From: Pempheris klunzingeri
Taxonomy: Eukaryota > Chordata > Actinopteri > Acropomatiformes > Pempheridae
Assembly: GCF_042242105.1 (NCBI RefSeq)
Contig: NC_092020.1
Span: 14,139,288 to 14,203,287 of the forward strand
Length of the DNA stretch: 64,000 nucleotides
Direction: 5' to 3'
The notes under the pieces were generated by a model that ran no database searches, was not told where the DNA came from, and was given only the letters and a program-made list of their open reading frames with translations. This document shows, piece by piece, positions 25,694 through 41,277 of this stretch (position 1 is its first letter; the number at the start of each line of letters is the position of its first letter). Both the position numbers and the translations under genes were made by a program.

Positions 25694-28600
25694 TCAGAGA
25701 ACTCCGTTAGTGTTGTGTGTGATCATGTGCCTGCGAAGGTTGCTGGGGTTGTTGAAGCTGGCTGTGCACTGATTGCAGGTGTACGGCTTCTCTCCAGAGT
25801 GAGTCCTCAGGTGGATCTTCAGGCTGCCGTTCTGAGTGAAACGTTTCCCGCATTGCGCGCAAGCGTACGGCTTCTCCCCTGTGTGAATGCGCATGTGGAT
25901 GCTCAGTGTGGTCTTGTTGACAAATGACTTGCCGCAAAAGGAACAAGGAATGGGTGACTCCCCGGTGTGACTTGCCCGGTGTACAATCAGGTCTTCACGG
26001 CTGAGGAAGTGCTCGCCACAGAAGCTGCAGTCCAGGGATTTGTTGACGGTTTGAGGGAAGATGCTCTGCTGCTGGGATAACTGACTGACATGACTGGGGT
26101 GTCCCACGTGACCATCAGCTCCTACTATTGGATTCAATGCTGTTGAAGCCATTTGAGTTGATTGATTTCTTTCCAGTTGGCTGTTTCTTGCCTGTCCAAC
26201 ATTGTTGTCCTGCATCCCTCTCATCAGGGCTCTGTCACTGGCACCAGTGGTGAAATTCAGGACACTGTCATGCGTGACATTGTGGTCAGGAGAGAGAGAG
26301 CTGAAAGCCTGGAGTTCGGAGACGGAGAAGAGGGTATCGCTCACCTCCTGCAGAGGCCCTTCACCTCGTCCATGTACACTCACGATTCTCAGCCCCTCGT
26401 CACTACCGGTCAGGCAGGAGGAATCAACGGGCTCTAAATTCTGAGTTCTTGTTGCCACACCACCCTGCGTACTATGGTTTCCAAAGTCATCCTGACCTAA
26501 GAAGACAAATGACAAAATGACATTATAAATCAGAGTTTGTGTGAAAAAGCTTAGTGTGAAACGGCTAAGAGCAGAACGCAAAACACCCTCCAACAAGTAC
26601 TAAATCAGCCAATGTTGAGCTTTAAACTGTGCTTCAAGAAGAAAAATTCTCTTGTTACAGAGTCAAAAGACAGAAGAGGTGCAGAAACAGAGTGTCAGTG
26701 ACAGAAGTAGTGCAAAAACAAGGGACATAATGAGTATAAAAATAAACACAAATGTAAAATATACACAACTGTTCATACATGCTTTGTTGTAATAAATCAC
26801 TCTAATGGCCTACTCATTGACATCCAACATGACACGAGAAAGCTTACATAATGAAAAACACCAGATCTGGTCAAGCGAGTCTTTGCTGATATGTATTTTG
26901 GAAGCAGAAAACATAATGGAATCCAATCAATGATCTAATCGAATTGATGAGGACACGCTTGTGTGCTCTTGAGGAAGAAACAGAATCGCTACCAGCTCTT
27001 GACCGTTCTACCTGACAGTTTTGTACAGTAGTTTTTCATGGTTAAAAGCCTACACACCTACAACTGGCTCACATCCTCCAACGTCATCTTCATCCTTGAT
27101 CAGGATGACATCAGGGCTCTCCACATCTGCACACTAATATGTAAGAATACATATCAATGAGGAAACAAAATGCATTAGACAATTAAACCATTAATTACAG
27201 GAAATAAATGTACTGTGTGTGCATTGTATTTACCTGCACTTGCGTGGTAGAGGAGGACGTGTTGTTGTCTGATTGAAGAGAAATAGAAGCAGCTTCAACA
27301 GCAGTCTTTTGAGCCTCTGGTGGCTTAATGACAACTAGAGGAAAGAGGAGGACAACATTTTAGGACCAGTGAAGGTGATAGATATTGTTCAGGATGGGGT
27401 GTATGGGTGAGGAGGTGTTTACTATCACCATCAGTATCACTACTAACTTATCTTAAGTCATGTTAGGAAAAAAACATCAGATTCCAACTAATGATGATTA
27501 ACATACTATACCTGCAAGATAGTGCTAGTGTCAGGAGACCAATAACTTGACTTGTAATATATTGGTTTAAATCATGTTGAGTCAAGTCAAAGTTTATTAT
27601 AGCCCAAGATTACAGGGTATGTCTCAATGGCTTGTACTTGAAAACAATAGTGAGAAACAGCTAAATGTATAAAAGTGCAGTAGACTACATATAGAACATT
27701 ATATACAAAACATTTAAAAAAAAAATTGAAAATACAGCAATGTACAATTTACACATATATATGTATGTTGATGCATGGATAAATAACATTTCAGTTTTAT
27801 CAGCGTTTAAAAGGAGGAAGTTAGATGACATCCATTGTTTTCCTTAATAAATAATGGTAGGTTTATGATTGGTCAGCAGTTGCTAATGAGATCAGTGTCC
27901 AGATTATGCTTCTTCAGTAGTGGCCTAATAACCTCTGTTTTAAAAGATGAAGGCAAAGTTTCATTAGAGACCGAAGAGACCAACTAACTGATTTGTGAGG
28001 GATTAAAGATACATTTACCTGAAATCATGAATAGTCACAACTGAGTTTACAGCAAGATAAACTAGTTTTAATGAGCGTTAGGTTGCATGAGCTGGTCAGG
28101 ATATAACTGGAGATGTTCTCAATGTGCATTTTGACAGCCATCACTGTCAAAATAATTAGAGACATCTGGATTTAGCAGCCATAACTGGTTAATTACTTGA
28201 AGTTGAATGTGTCATGTAAAGTGAAATAGGTCAAACTGATCAGTCAGGGCACAGGGGTAAGCCATTGGACTCTGGTGCATGTGTCATGTGAAAAGGAGGC
28301 GCCTGATTTATTATCAGATTATTGAATATTCAGATGTACACAAGCCATTGGAGAACAATAGTCAAAGCACGGTTTAACTAAGTTAAAAAAAAAACATGAA
28401 ATCTGAATTTCAGAATCACTGACCTGCAGGAGGAGCTGCGTTAATTGATACTCGAGTGTGAAGTATTGTTAAAGTGGAAGCACTAGTTACCTTGTGATTT
28501 AGGTCGTGGTTTGGGGATATTTCCCCTGATCGGGCCGAAGCGGCTGGCCGGCCGGTTGGTCCTGGTCTGCAGCCGGAGGGAGAAAAGCTCACTCCTCATC

Positions 28601-28785
28601 ACCTTCATCCTCATTCTCAGGGCTTCGTTTTCCTTCAGGCTCTGGCTTAAATGCAGGCGGAGAGACTCCGAGCTCTCCGAGAACAGTTGACTGATTTCAG
28701 TCACCGCCGCTTTCACCAGCACGTCCATTATGGACAGGAGCTGGCACTCCAGGTTCAGGCTGCCTGGCGGCATGTCTGTGGTCAT
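25694..28785 (-). CDS. C2H2 zinc-finger protein, 4 fingers, 424 aa
   Basis: Probable DNA-binding transcription factor of the large fish C2H2 group; I cannot assign a named orthologue. Coding exons 28785-28491, 27334-27234, 27133-27058 and 26496-25694 have good splice sites and phases and sum to 425 codons with stop. Exon 1 encodes an N-terminal predicted helix ([17 protein letters not shown], then [17 protein letters not shown]), common in fish zinc-finger genes of this type. Exon 3 carries a short acidic stretch ([11 protein letters not shown]) that looks like a SUMO-type psi-K-x-E/D site. The last exon encodes a low-complexity linker and four tandem fingers (C-x2-C...H-x3-H) at about residues 305-417, joined by TGE-S/K-P and SGEKPY linkers. 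No KRAB, BTB or SCAN domain is seen. Intron 1 contains a decayed LINE piece. The nearest genes are ctnnd1 and smtnl1, with no functional link. Confidence 0.88.
27590..28010 (-). repeat. decayed L2-like LINE fragment in zinc-finger intron 1
   Basis: Minus-strand translation gives pieces of a non-LTR reverse transcriptase: [17 protein letters not shown], then INLPFLSK-type sequence, then [17 protein letters not shown]. These match the N-terminal RT region (usually NYRPISNLPFLSKILEK) and a later RT motif of teleost L2-type LINEs. Stops and gaps show it is long dead. A segment near 27590-27615 shares the fish repeat core seen again at 50341. Confidence 0.6.
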
Positions 28786-28920
28786 GTTTCACTTTGCTGC
28801 CGCCGAAAATTATGTTGAAAAACAGCGCGACACAGTCGGCGGGTTAGCTTACAAAAAACGACAACTCAGTAACGTTTCCGGTAGCATGGCGCTGATTACC
28901 GTAACTCCTAGAAAAGAAAG

Positions 28921-28995
28921 ATGAGAATCAGAATTCTGACGTAGAATTCCAAATTCTGACGCACAATTCCAAATTCTGATTCGGAATTCTGAGAA
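28921..28995. repeat. short imperfect tandem repeat rich in GAATTC
   Basis: Three to four imperfect copies of a ~21-bp unit built on AATTCCAAATTCTGACG, lying just upstream of the zinc-finger gene start. Several EcoRI-like palindromes recur. Confidence 0.6.
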
Positions 28996-29447
28996 TTCTT
29001 AAACTGAGTTTATTGACAGAAGGTTTTAAGTGAGGATCTGAGTTTAAACTCACTTTCTTTCACCTGTGTTCCCAATCCCCTTCTGTATGATGTGGTAGCC
29101 TGGTGGTGAGTAATACTAAAATGCATAAACTGAACTTCAAACAGGTTGTGCAACAATGTACTCTGTATTACAAAATGAGAACAGATTGTGGACAGAGATA
29201 CATGAATGTACTGGTTTGGATAAATAAATGCTGTAACAAAAAAAGCTTATGAACAGGTAACGAATATATATACATTGTGGTGGATAAAGAAAGAGGATAA
29301 AGAGTTAATGAAATTGAATGAAAGTGTTGCTTAGCTCTTGTGTTTATAAATTTAGCCAATGTAAACATGATTTTTCAGAAATAATTTTAAATATTATATT
29401 GTATTCTTATATTCTATTCATTTTTAGTTGTTGCTCAGTGTTAGTCC

Positions 29448-30801
29448 ATCCATCCATCCATCCATTTTCAACCGCTTATCCGGGGTCGTGCAGCAGTTTT
29501 AGCAGAGATGCCCAGACTTCCCTGGCCCCAGACACCTCCTCCAGCTCATCCGGTGGGACCCCGAGGCGTTCCCAGGCCAGCCGAGAGACGTAGTCCCTCC
29601 AGCGTGTCCTGGGTCTTCCCCGGGGCCTCCTTCCGGTGGGACATGCCCGGAAAACCTCCCCAGGGAGGCGTCCAGGAGGCATCCGAAACAGATGTCCGAG
29701 CCACCTCAGCTGGCTCCTCTCGATGTGGAGGAGCAGCGGTTCTACTCCGAGCTCCTCCCGGATGGCCGAGCTCCTCACCCTATCTCTAAGGGTGAGTCTA
29801 GCCACCCTGCGGAGGAAAGTCATTTCGGCCGCTTTTATCCGTGATCTCGTTCTTTCGGTCATGACCCAAAGCTCATGACCATAGGTGAGGGTAGGAACGC
29901 AGATCGACCGGTAAATTGAGAGCATTGCCTTTTGGCTCAGCTCCCTCTTCACCACGACAGACCGATACAGCGACCGCATCAGTGCCGACGCTGCACCGAT
30001 CCGCCTGTCGATCTCATGCCCCATCCTTCCCCCACTCATGAACAAGACCCCGAGATACTTGAACTCCTCCACTTGAGGCAAGGACTCTCCACCGACCCGG
30101 AGATGCCAAACCACCTTTTTCCGGTCGAGAACCATGGCCTCCGACTTGGAGGTGCTGATTCTCATCCCAGCCGTTTCACACGCTGCAAACCGCCCCAGTG
30201 CACACTGGAGGTCTCGGCCTGACGAAGCCAACATGACAACATCATCCGCAAAAAGCAGAGATGCTATCATGAGGTCCCCAAACCGGACCCCCTGCGCCTA
30301 GAAATTCCGGTGACAAAGGGCAGCCCTGCCGGAGTCCAACATGCACCGGGAACAGGTCTGACTTACTCCCGGCAATGCGAACCAGACTCCTACTCCGATC
30401 GTACAGGGACAAGACAACCCTTAACAAAGGGCCCCGGACCCCATACTCCCGAAGCACCCCCCACAAGATGCCACGAGGGACACGGTCGAATGCCTTCTCC
30501 AAGTCCACAAAGCACATGTGGACAGGTTGGGCAAACTCCCATGAACCCTCGAGCACCCGATGGAGAGTGTGGAGCTGGTCCAGTGTTTCACGACCGGGAC
30601 GGAACCCGCATTGTTCCTCCTGAATCCGAGGTTCGACTATCGGCCGTATCCTCCTCTCCAGTACCCTGGAATAAACTTTCCCGGGGAGGCTGAGGAGTGT
30701 GATCCCCCTATAGTTGGAACACACCCTCCGGTCCCCCTTCTTAAAAAGAGTGACCACCACCCCGGTCTGCCATTCCAGAGGCACTGTCCCTCAGACAGTG
30801 C
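29448..30801 (-). mobile_element. 5'-truncated RTE/Rex3-like LINE with target-site duplication
   Basis: Non-LTR retrotransposon on the minus strand, flanked by a 14-bp direct repeat CTCAGTGTTAGTCC at 29434-29447 and 30802-30815. The 3' end is a run of GGAT units, as known for Rex3/RTE. Translation shows RT motifs QCGFRPGRETLDQLHTLHR, MCFVDLEKAFDRVPRG, LRQGCPLSP and, in another frame, LLFADDVVMLASSGRDL, then the thumb/tail region ending LGHLFRMPPGRLPGE. Between LRQGCPLSP and FADD about 20-25 residues are missing with a frame change, so this copy cannot encode active RT. The endonuclease half is absent. Element length is 1354 bp. Confidence 0.9.
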
Positions 30802-31283
30802 CTCAGTGTTAGTCCTTATATTTAAAGGCCTGTCAGTCAGTGGAAAGTGTAGCTGCTTCTCAACTACTATACATTTTAATGTTGGGGCGACCCTTTTCTT
30901 TAAAGACCTCAGTTTGTCCCATGGAACACATACAACAACAATCGCTTTATGATTAATAGGCTTTTACAAAAAGGATTTTTAATGAAGTAGTGGCCATCCA
31001 TTTTGAATACGTTCATCAGTTCATGTTCCGGTGTAATATAATGTGTGTGCTTGTGATTTTCTTAATGCACAAACAACTTTCCAAGTCACAAGGTCATTAT
31101 TTAATTCATCGTCTCTATAAACACACAGCAAATGAGGAAAGTGAACATGTCTTTTTTATGTGCTGAAAACAAACATATACAACAACACAGCAGTGATTTA
31201 AGAAAAGCACACAGTGTTGTACACTTTCAAACATACAGCTAAATGTAATACCATTTGAGCTGAGAGTCAACCTGATGTGTCTC

Positions 31284-31289
31284 TTTATT
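31284..31289 (-). promoter_or_regulatory. smtnl1: polyadenylation signal of smtnl1
   Basis: AATAAA on the minus strand about 110 nt downstream of the smtnl1 stop codon, giving a compact 3' UTR. Confidence 0.6.
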
Positions 31290-31396
31290 GTGCCAGTAGT
31301 AGATCCAACAGCAAACTAAGACTTACTCATTGTAATTCGCAGCCATCAATAATCTTTTTGGTCTTTTCAGTCTTTCTGTTTGCCGTCAGTATTTTT

Positions 31397-35624
<4,228 letters not shown>

Positions 35625-35649
35625 GATGTTCAGAGATAACAGTTTATTC

Positions 35650-37975
35650 ACAGAATTGAAGGTCAAACAAGACTTTTTTTTAAAACTAATGCCAGAGGAC
35701 TCTTGAATGACCCCGTCCTTCTTTCCAAGAAAGTTTTCATTCAGTCCAAGGTGAATCCTCCTCACTGCTTAATCTCTCTGCATCGAACTACTCTACTTTG
35801 CTTCCCCGTCCCTGTCTCCCTTTCTCCCCCTCTCTGTCAGCACTGCCCCATGGTTGTGATGTGTGCGTTGGTTTGTGGATATCCACCTTCACCCCCGTTC
35901 ACCCGACACCTCCACCCTCTGCTTTGTGAGGATTCCTGTGCCTCTTTATCTGACCTTTCGAACAACACAGGGTCCTGAAATAGAGTCATGGTGACATAGG
36001 CGCAGTCCAGCGGGCCAGACAGCTGCGTCTGCTGTGGAAACCGTAGCTGTACACACACATATAATAAACACATGGGTGCGTGTATGCAGTCCATTAAACA
36101 TGCTCACAAACACACAATTTGACACTTCCTTTTCGCTCTTAGTGCTTAGTGCTTAGTCTTTAGATCAGTTTGGACTGCTGTCATTTTCAAATGAGTGAAG
36201 GTGTCGGTCAATCAAATTTAAAGTAATTGTTTTGGGAAACACCCTTATTTGCTTTAATGCCAAGAGTTAGATAAAAAGGTCAATGCCACTCTCATGTCTG
36301 TACAGTAAATGTGGGGCTTCAACCAGGAGACGGTTAGCTTAGCTTAGCATAAAGACTGGGAACAAGGTATAACAGGTAGCTTAACTCTTTCCAAGTAATA
36401 AAATCTGCCTAATGAATAAGTTGATAAATAAGTTTAATCTGTCACAAAAATCACAAAAATGATTTTTTCTATCATTGATAATGAATGGACAGATGAGAGT
36501 CTTATTAATCTTCTCATCTAACTCTCATCAAGAACACAAAAAAGCTTCACTGTTTGTTTCACAAATTTTGAAAGTGAAACACTAAATTAACGGAACATTT
36601 TCATTGAATTTAAAAGAGAATAGTTATACACTGATGTCAGAGATGTAATAAATTGTGAGATACCAAACACTCATGTAGTACAACAACTCAGGTTGCCTTT
36701 TGCGCTGAACTCAGGGGAAAATGTGTTTCCTAATACACACTCCTGTTTTCAATGAATACCTTTCAGTGCTGCTTTAAAACGACAACTCCAAGTGAGATTA
36801 TGCATAAAGTAGGCCGATATACTGGGTTTGCCCGAAGTTAGCTACGTGAGTTATTCGTTATGCTGACTGAAGGAGATCTACTTAACAATGATATAACCCA
36901 GTTATCCAAAATTGCAATCTTTTCCATAATTCTGTGCTGTTCTGTTCAGATAAAAAATATGTAAATTAACAGTTATATGTCACATTTCATGTCCCGTCTT
37001 TCTGTCATTTTTAAAAATCTGTTCATATATTAAATTGCATTTGACTCTTCCTGTCCACCATCACATACCTTCACTCTTCATCTCTTTTTGTCCTTGATAA
37101 AATATTCAAATGACATATGCTTAAAGAAAAGTAGATACATGGTTAAACAGCTTTTCAAACTTGTGTCCTGGCCGAACAATGTATCTACTCATTCAGCACC
37201 AAACAGATGGTTTTAAAAATAAATGCCTATCTTTATTCCCTCGCTGTCTATCTGTCATTATCTTCTCCTACCCCCCACATCCTTCTATTCCTCCTCCCTT
37301 CTGTCTAAGTCTTGGGGGCTATAAATATGTCAGCGCCTTCTTGTGTATCTGTCCCACTCCCTCCTGCTCATGGCCCAGTCACCAAAGTCCAATCAATATG
37401 CATCTGTTGCACATTTCGCATTGTATTTGTGCATTCTGTTTGGAAAAGTAGAGGATTAGATACTATCAAATGGGAAAAACAACATAGATGCTGAACAATT
37501 AGCATGTAGGCTCTTATTAACAAAAACTATAATGGATGAAAAAAATGACTGTGAGTGTGTGTGTGCCTGTGTGTCCATGGGTGGAGTCAAATGATAACAT
37601 GTCAAAGCTGCTGTGTGATTATCCTTTTTATTTTGCCACTGCTGTTGTGTTGAGGACACATCACCCGCAAAAAAAGAAGACATCATTTAAGATGAAGGAC
37701 TACAGCCTGCAGAGTGGAGAGGCGGGAAGCAAATGTCTAATCTTAAACAGTAATAACCACAAAATAGGAATCTTTCCAATCCAATTAAAAAACAGTGCTG
37801 TCAACACAACATTTGCTGATGTGACTAGTACTTACAAAGGGGAGGGTCTTACTCCATGTGGAGTGAAATTTGGGAGAATATTTCTGTAACGAGGAGATAC
37901 TAGGGCTGTCATAGTTTCGCAGCCTGGAAAAGATCATCACCATACAGACATGGGGATATTAACTTAAACCTCTCT
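35650..37975. other. region upstream of smtnl1
   Basis: Probably holds the smtnl1 promoter and any untranslated exon, but no start site is evident. It contains a fish dispersed-repeat fragment at 36300-36420. Small open frames have no domain. Confidence 0.35.
36300..36420. repeat. fish dispersed repeat fragment
   Basis: Carries the motif GTTAGCTTAGCTTAGCATAA followed by AGACTGGGAACA and TAACAGGTAGC, which recurs in many teleost introns. A related copy of the same family lies at 44030-44420. The family name is not asserted. Confidence 0.5.
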
Positions 37976-37978
37976 GTT

Positions 37979-38027
37979 TGACCTTGACGTTATTTGAACA
38001 CGCAGCCTTCTGAGCTGGACGCGCTAC
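37979..38027 (-). pseudogene. tRNA-Trp 3'-half remnant
   Basis: Minus-strand sequence keeps the T arm (GCGTGTTCAAATAACGT) and the 3' acceptor strand CAAGGTC, with part of the anticodon-side stem (TCAGAAGG), but the anticodon loop is deleted. It matches the copies at 38912 and 39257. Confidence 0.65.
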
Positions 38028-38059
38028 TTTCTTTCAGTGGATGTCGTACTTCATCTACA

Positions 38060-38165
38060 TCACCTGGGATTGCCAAACATTTTTCAATATGTCACAGAAC
38101 CTAATTTCCCTAATTTCATTGTACCGCAATGACAATAAAAGGCTATTCTATTCTATTCTAACATG
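38060..38165 (+). repeat. retroposon 3' tail fragment
   Basis: Contains TTTCATTGTACCGCAATGACAATAAA followed by a CTATT-type short tandem run, a 3' end shared by many dispersed fish retroposons. Only the tail is recognisable. Confidence 0.4.
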
Positions 38166-38426
38166 TAAGGATAAATACTGTATGGTGTGGCAGTCAGTTC
38201 AAACAGAAACAAAAACACAGAAATCCTTTGTTCCACTTGCTTCAAAAGGAAACTCCAGAGGTACGATCCTACTTGATTTAAGATAAGATAAGATACTGAA
38301 GGTGGAGGAGTCTGTTGCTGAAGGAGGTCTCCAGTGCTGTCAGTGTGTCCTGCATGGGGTGGGAGTGGTTCTGTCTCATGGATGATTGCTTTGCAACCCA
38401 GGACAGAGCTGAGCCTCCTGAGCAGA

Positions 38427-38990
38427 TAAAGTCTGCTCTGCCATTTCTTATAAAGTGCATTTAAGTTGTCAGTCCAACTGCTCAGTTATTTCCTCAGTTA
38501 CATTTTCCTAATGGGAGCTAATTGCTAGTTTAAAATCTTCAATACAGCATGATGTTAATTTTGTAAATTATGGTTCCATTTAGATTAATACAGACAATAA
38601 AGCAGGGTAAGCTTTAGAGCAGGGCTACCTTGAGACCAAAAGGGCTGTGGTCATGAGCAGTCCTTCTGTCATTGCTGAACAGGGATTCAAGTTCAAATAT
38701 TATCCACTGCAGGATTCAAGAGTGAGCCTGTGTGCTCTTTGCGCAAATGGTATTTCCACCATGTCAGGAATTACCATATTTGATGATAGTGGTGGAGAGC
38801 ACAGTCTAATAATTGAGCAAAAGCATTTACATTATTGTCATACTCATAAGACTTCACCATGCCATGAGTGCAGGAAGAGGCATTCAGTGAGAAAGACTGA
38901 GATACCTCCTTTGACCTTGACATGATTTGAACACGCAACCTTCTGATCTGGAGTCAGACACACTACCATTGCGCCACAAGGTCTGCTTTT
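38427..38990. repeat. duplicated block A, copy 1 (carries tRNA-Trp copy 1)
   Basis: Shares long stretches with 40546-41222, for example around 38469 and 40588 (CAGTCCAACTGCTCAGTTAT) and around 38640 and 40913 (AAAAGGGCTGTGGTCATGAG). Copy 2 has about 150 extra bases in the middle. The right end is the tRNA-Trp-like sequence. Confidence 0.8.
38912..38983 (-). tRNA. tRNA-Trp-like gene, anticodon CCA
   Basis: Seventy-two nucleotides fold as a complete cloverleaf. Acceptor GACCTTG pairs fully with CAAGGTC; the D arm has loop AATGGTAG; anticodon stem TCTGA/TCAGA flanks loop CTCCAGA with CCA at 34-36. The T loop is TTCAAAT, with two wobble pairs in the T stem. A-box TGGCGCAATGG is canonical; the B-box has A where G57 is usual. 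There is no intron and no CCA encoded. No T4 run follows closely on the minus strand, so Pol III termination is doubtful. It could be a working gene or a young pseudogene inside a repeat. Confidence 0.65.
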
Positions 38991-39256
38991 GACTGAAAGT
39001 ATTACTGCAGACAAATCACCCGGGATTTCATAAACAGATATTGTTTCTATTTTTATAGAAACAATATACATAGGGGGAATATAAAAAAGAAGGGGGAGAT
39101 ATAAAAAGAAAAGCTGGATAAACCTTGCTACAGCTACTTCTTATATATAATCTATGACTGCAACAGACAGTCATGAAATTCACTATATGCAGATGTTTTC
39201 AATGCAGGATTAACATATTTCCACACAGCACAGTCACTCTTGTCTTCACCCGGCTT

Positions 39257-39328
39257 TAACCTTGACGTGATTTGAACACGCATCCTTACAATCTGGAGTC
39301 AGACGCGCTACCATTGCGCCACAAGGTC
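39257..39328 (-). pseudogene. tRNA-Trp pseudogene, anticodon CCA
   Basis: Same length and frame of arms as copy 1. The anticodon stem is damaged (TCTGA opposite TTGTA) and the first acceptor pair is G-U. The D and T stems are intact and nearer to canonical tRNA-Trp than in copy 1. Confidence 0.7.
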
Positions 39329-40261
39329 TGTCTTTGAAGACCAAATGGCCAAACTGAAGAGAGCTGACATTTTGAACCAAAATCCAAGAGTGAACTTGAT
39401 CCAAGAGGTCAGCTTTACATAAAACAGAACTTGCAAAGGATAGTCATTGCACCATCTGTGGCGTTGAAAATCTGCTATCTATTTCAAACAGAATGTACGA
39501 AACAACAGACAAGAAACACTGGTTCAGCAGCTGACATTGTTTCCATAAGACAGTATATAGCCTTGATGCTCAGTCCAAACACCTGCTAAATCAAATGAGA
39601 GTTTCAGGTTACAGAGAGATTCAAGTGCTTCACTCTCAGGGCTCCCTAAACATCTTTTTTTCGGTCACAGACTACAGAAAGATAATAAGTGGAAGGCATG
39701 GGAGCCATTCGAACAAAAAGGAAGTTTTCAGTCGTGTACAATCACCAGTTGGTTGCAATCTGCAATCTCGCCGCTAGATACCACTAAATCCCTCACACTG
39801 TATCTGATCTGATGTAATATCTAAGGAAAATACAGTTCCTTTACATTTTTGGTGCAGGATGTTGCTAGGAGCTAGGATTCGTTGCTCCAAAATCTCTTTC
39901 AGATGTTCAATTGAGTTAGAATCTGGTAACAACAGAGGACATGACATATGATTCAATAACTTTTTTACTCATCAAACCTGATCTGGGGTCTAAAGTGACA
40001 TAAAATAGAAGTAGCCATGTACTGTACTGCCATCTGTACTTAAGTACTGTACTTGGGAAATGTACTTACTTAATTTCCACCCCTGCCATAAGGTCTGTTC
40101 ATCATTAAATTCTATCATCATGTTTTTATTTACGAGTTACTAAAAACTCACTTTCAAAAGGAAATGCAATTTTATCAAATGGTCACACGATGGCGCCACG
40201 AGACTAGACACCCAACTGTTGTTTGCTGTTCATATACTGACTTTAAAAATGACATTTCTGT

Positions 40262-40543
40262 CTAAATTATATAAATTACTTGTATTTGGTGTTGTTTTTA
40301 CATTTTATAGTTATCAAACTTGGAAGATGGTGAGGTGACACAGCTGTCGACAAACAAATCTCCAAAGACCAAAAGCTGTGAGGCAACTTTAATTCATTTT
40401 AAGAACACACTCACAGGCCTGAATCTCCATCAGTTTTTCTCTTACTTGCCAAAAGATACATTATTGTATCAGTTAACACAAATAGTCATAATGAATGTTT
40501 CTAGCAGCAGTAGGGAATAAGGGGCATTTGGACCTGGGGGAAG
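40262..40543. repeat. duplicated block B, copy 1
   Basis: Nearly repeats 41278-41568. Shared landmarks are TAGTTATCAAACTTGGAAGA, ACAGCTGTCGACAAACAAAT and GGGGCATT-GGACCTGGGGGA. A 66-codon frame lies within this copy, but it is interrupted in the other and shows no domain. Confidence 0.8.
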
Positions 40544-40545
40544 CC

Positions 40546-41222
40546 AGTCTGCTCTGCCCTTACTGATAAAGTGCATTTGATTTGTCAGTCCAACTGCTCA
40601 GTTATTGCCTCAGTTACATTTTCCTTATGGGTGTTAATGGCTAGTTTCAAATCTTCTTCAATACAGCATGATGGTAATTTCGTAAATCATGGTTCCATTT
40701 AGATTAAAACAAACAATAAAACAGTGTAAGCATTAGAGCAGGGCTACCTTGAGACTGGCCATGTTGAAACCTCAGAGAGTGTCTCTTCTGGCTCCAACAA
40801 AAACAATATGACAGTGGTCAAAGTCATGCATGGCTTCAAAGGTACCCTATAAACCAATGAGTGATGTCAAGGAGACTATGGCAACTTCTTATATACAGTC
40901 TATGGTTGCACCAAAAGGGCTGTGGTCATGAGCAGTCCTTCTGTCATTACTGTGAACAGGGATGGCATTCAAGTTCAAATGTTATCCACTACAGGATTCA
41001 AGAGGGAGCCTGTGTGCTCTTTGCACAGAAGATGTTCCCTAATATGGTGATTCGATGACGGTGGTGGAGAGCACAGTCTAACAATTGAGCAAAGGCATTT
41101 TCATTATTGTCATACTCATAAAAGCTCACCATGACATGAGTGCAGGAAGAGGCATTCAAGGGGAAAGACTAAGATACCTCCTTTGACCAGTCAAACGCGC
41201 TACCATTGCGCCACAAGGTCTT
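40546..41222. repeat. duplicated block A, copy 2
   Basis: Second copy of 38427-38990, directly abutting block B copy 1. It contains an extra ~150-bp segment ending TTCTTATATACAGTCTATGG, itself a common fish repeat end whose decayed match lies near 39140. It ends in the truncated tRNA-Trp piece. Confidence 0.75.
41187..41220 (-). pseudogene. tRNA-Trp 5'-half remnant
   Basis: Minus strand keeps GACCTTGTGGCGCAATGG and the D arm plus the start of the anticodon stem, then jumps to sequence lying beyond the 3' end of a tRNA. The left flank matches copy 1 and the right flank matches copy 2. Confidence 0.7.
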
Positions 41223-41277
41223 TCTTTCAAGCCTTAATGGCACTGAAGAGCACTGACATTTTGACAGGTATTTATCC

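Noticed and set aside
25694-28785. BTBD18 as identity of the zinc-finger gene (it neighbours CTNND1 in mammals)
   Set aside because: No BTB domain is present; the N-terminal exon is a helical/coiled region and the C-terminal exon has four C2H2 fingers.
29508-30952. Plus-strand frames across the LINE
   Set aside because: They are shadows of the minus-strand reverse transcriptase.
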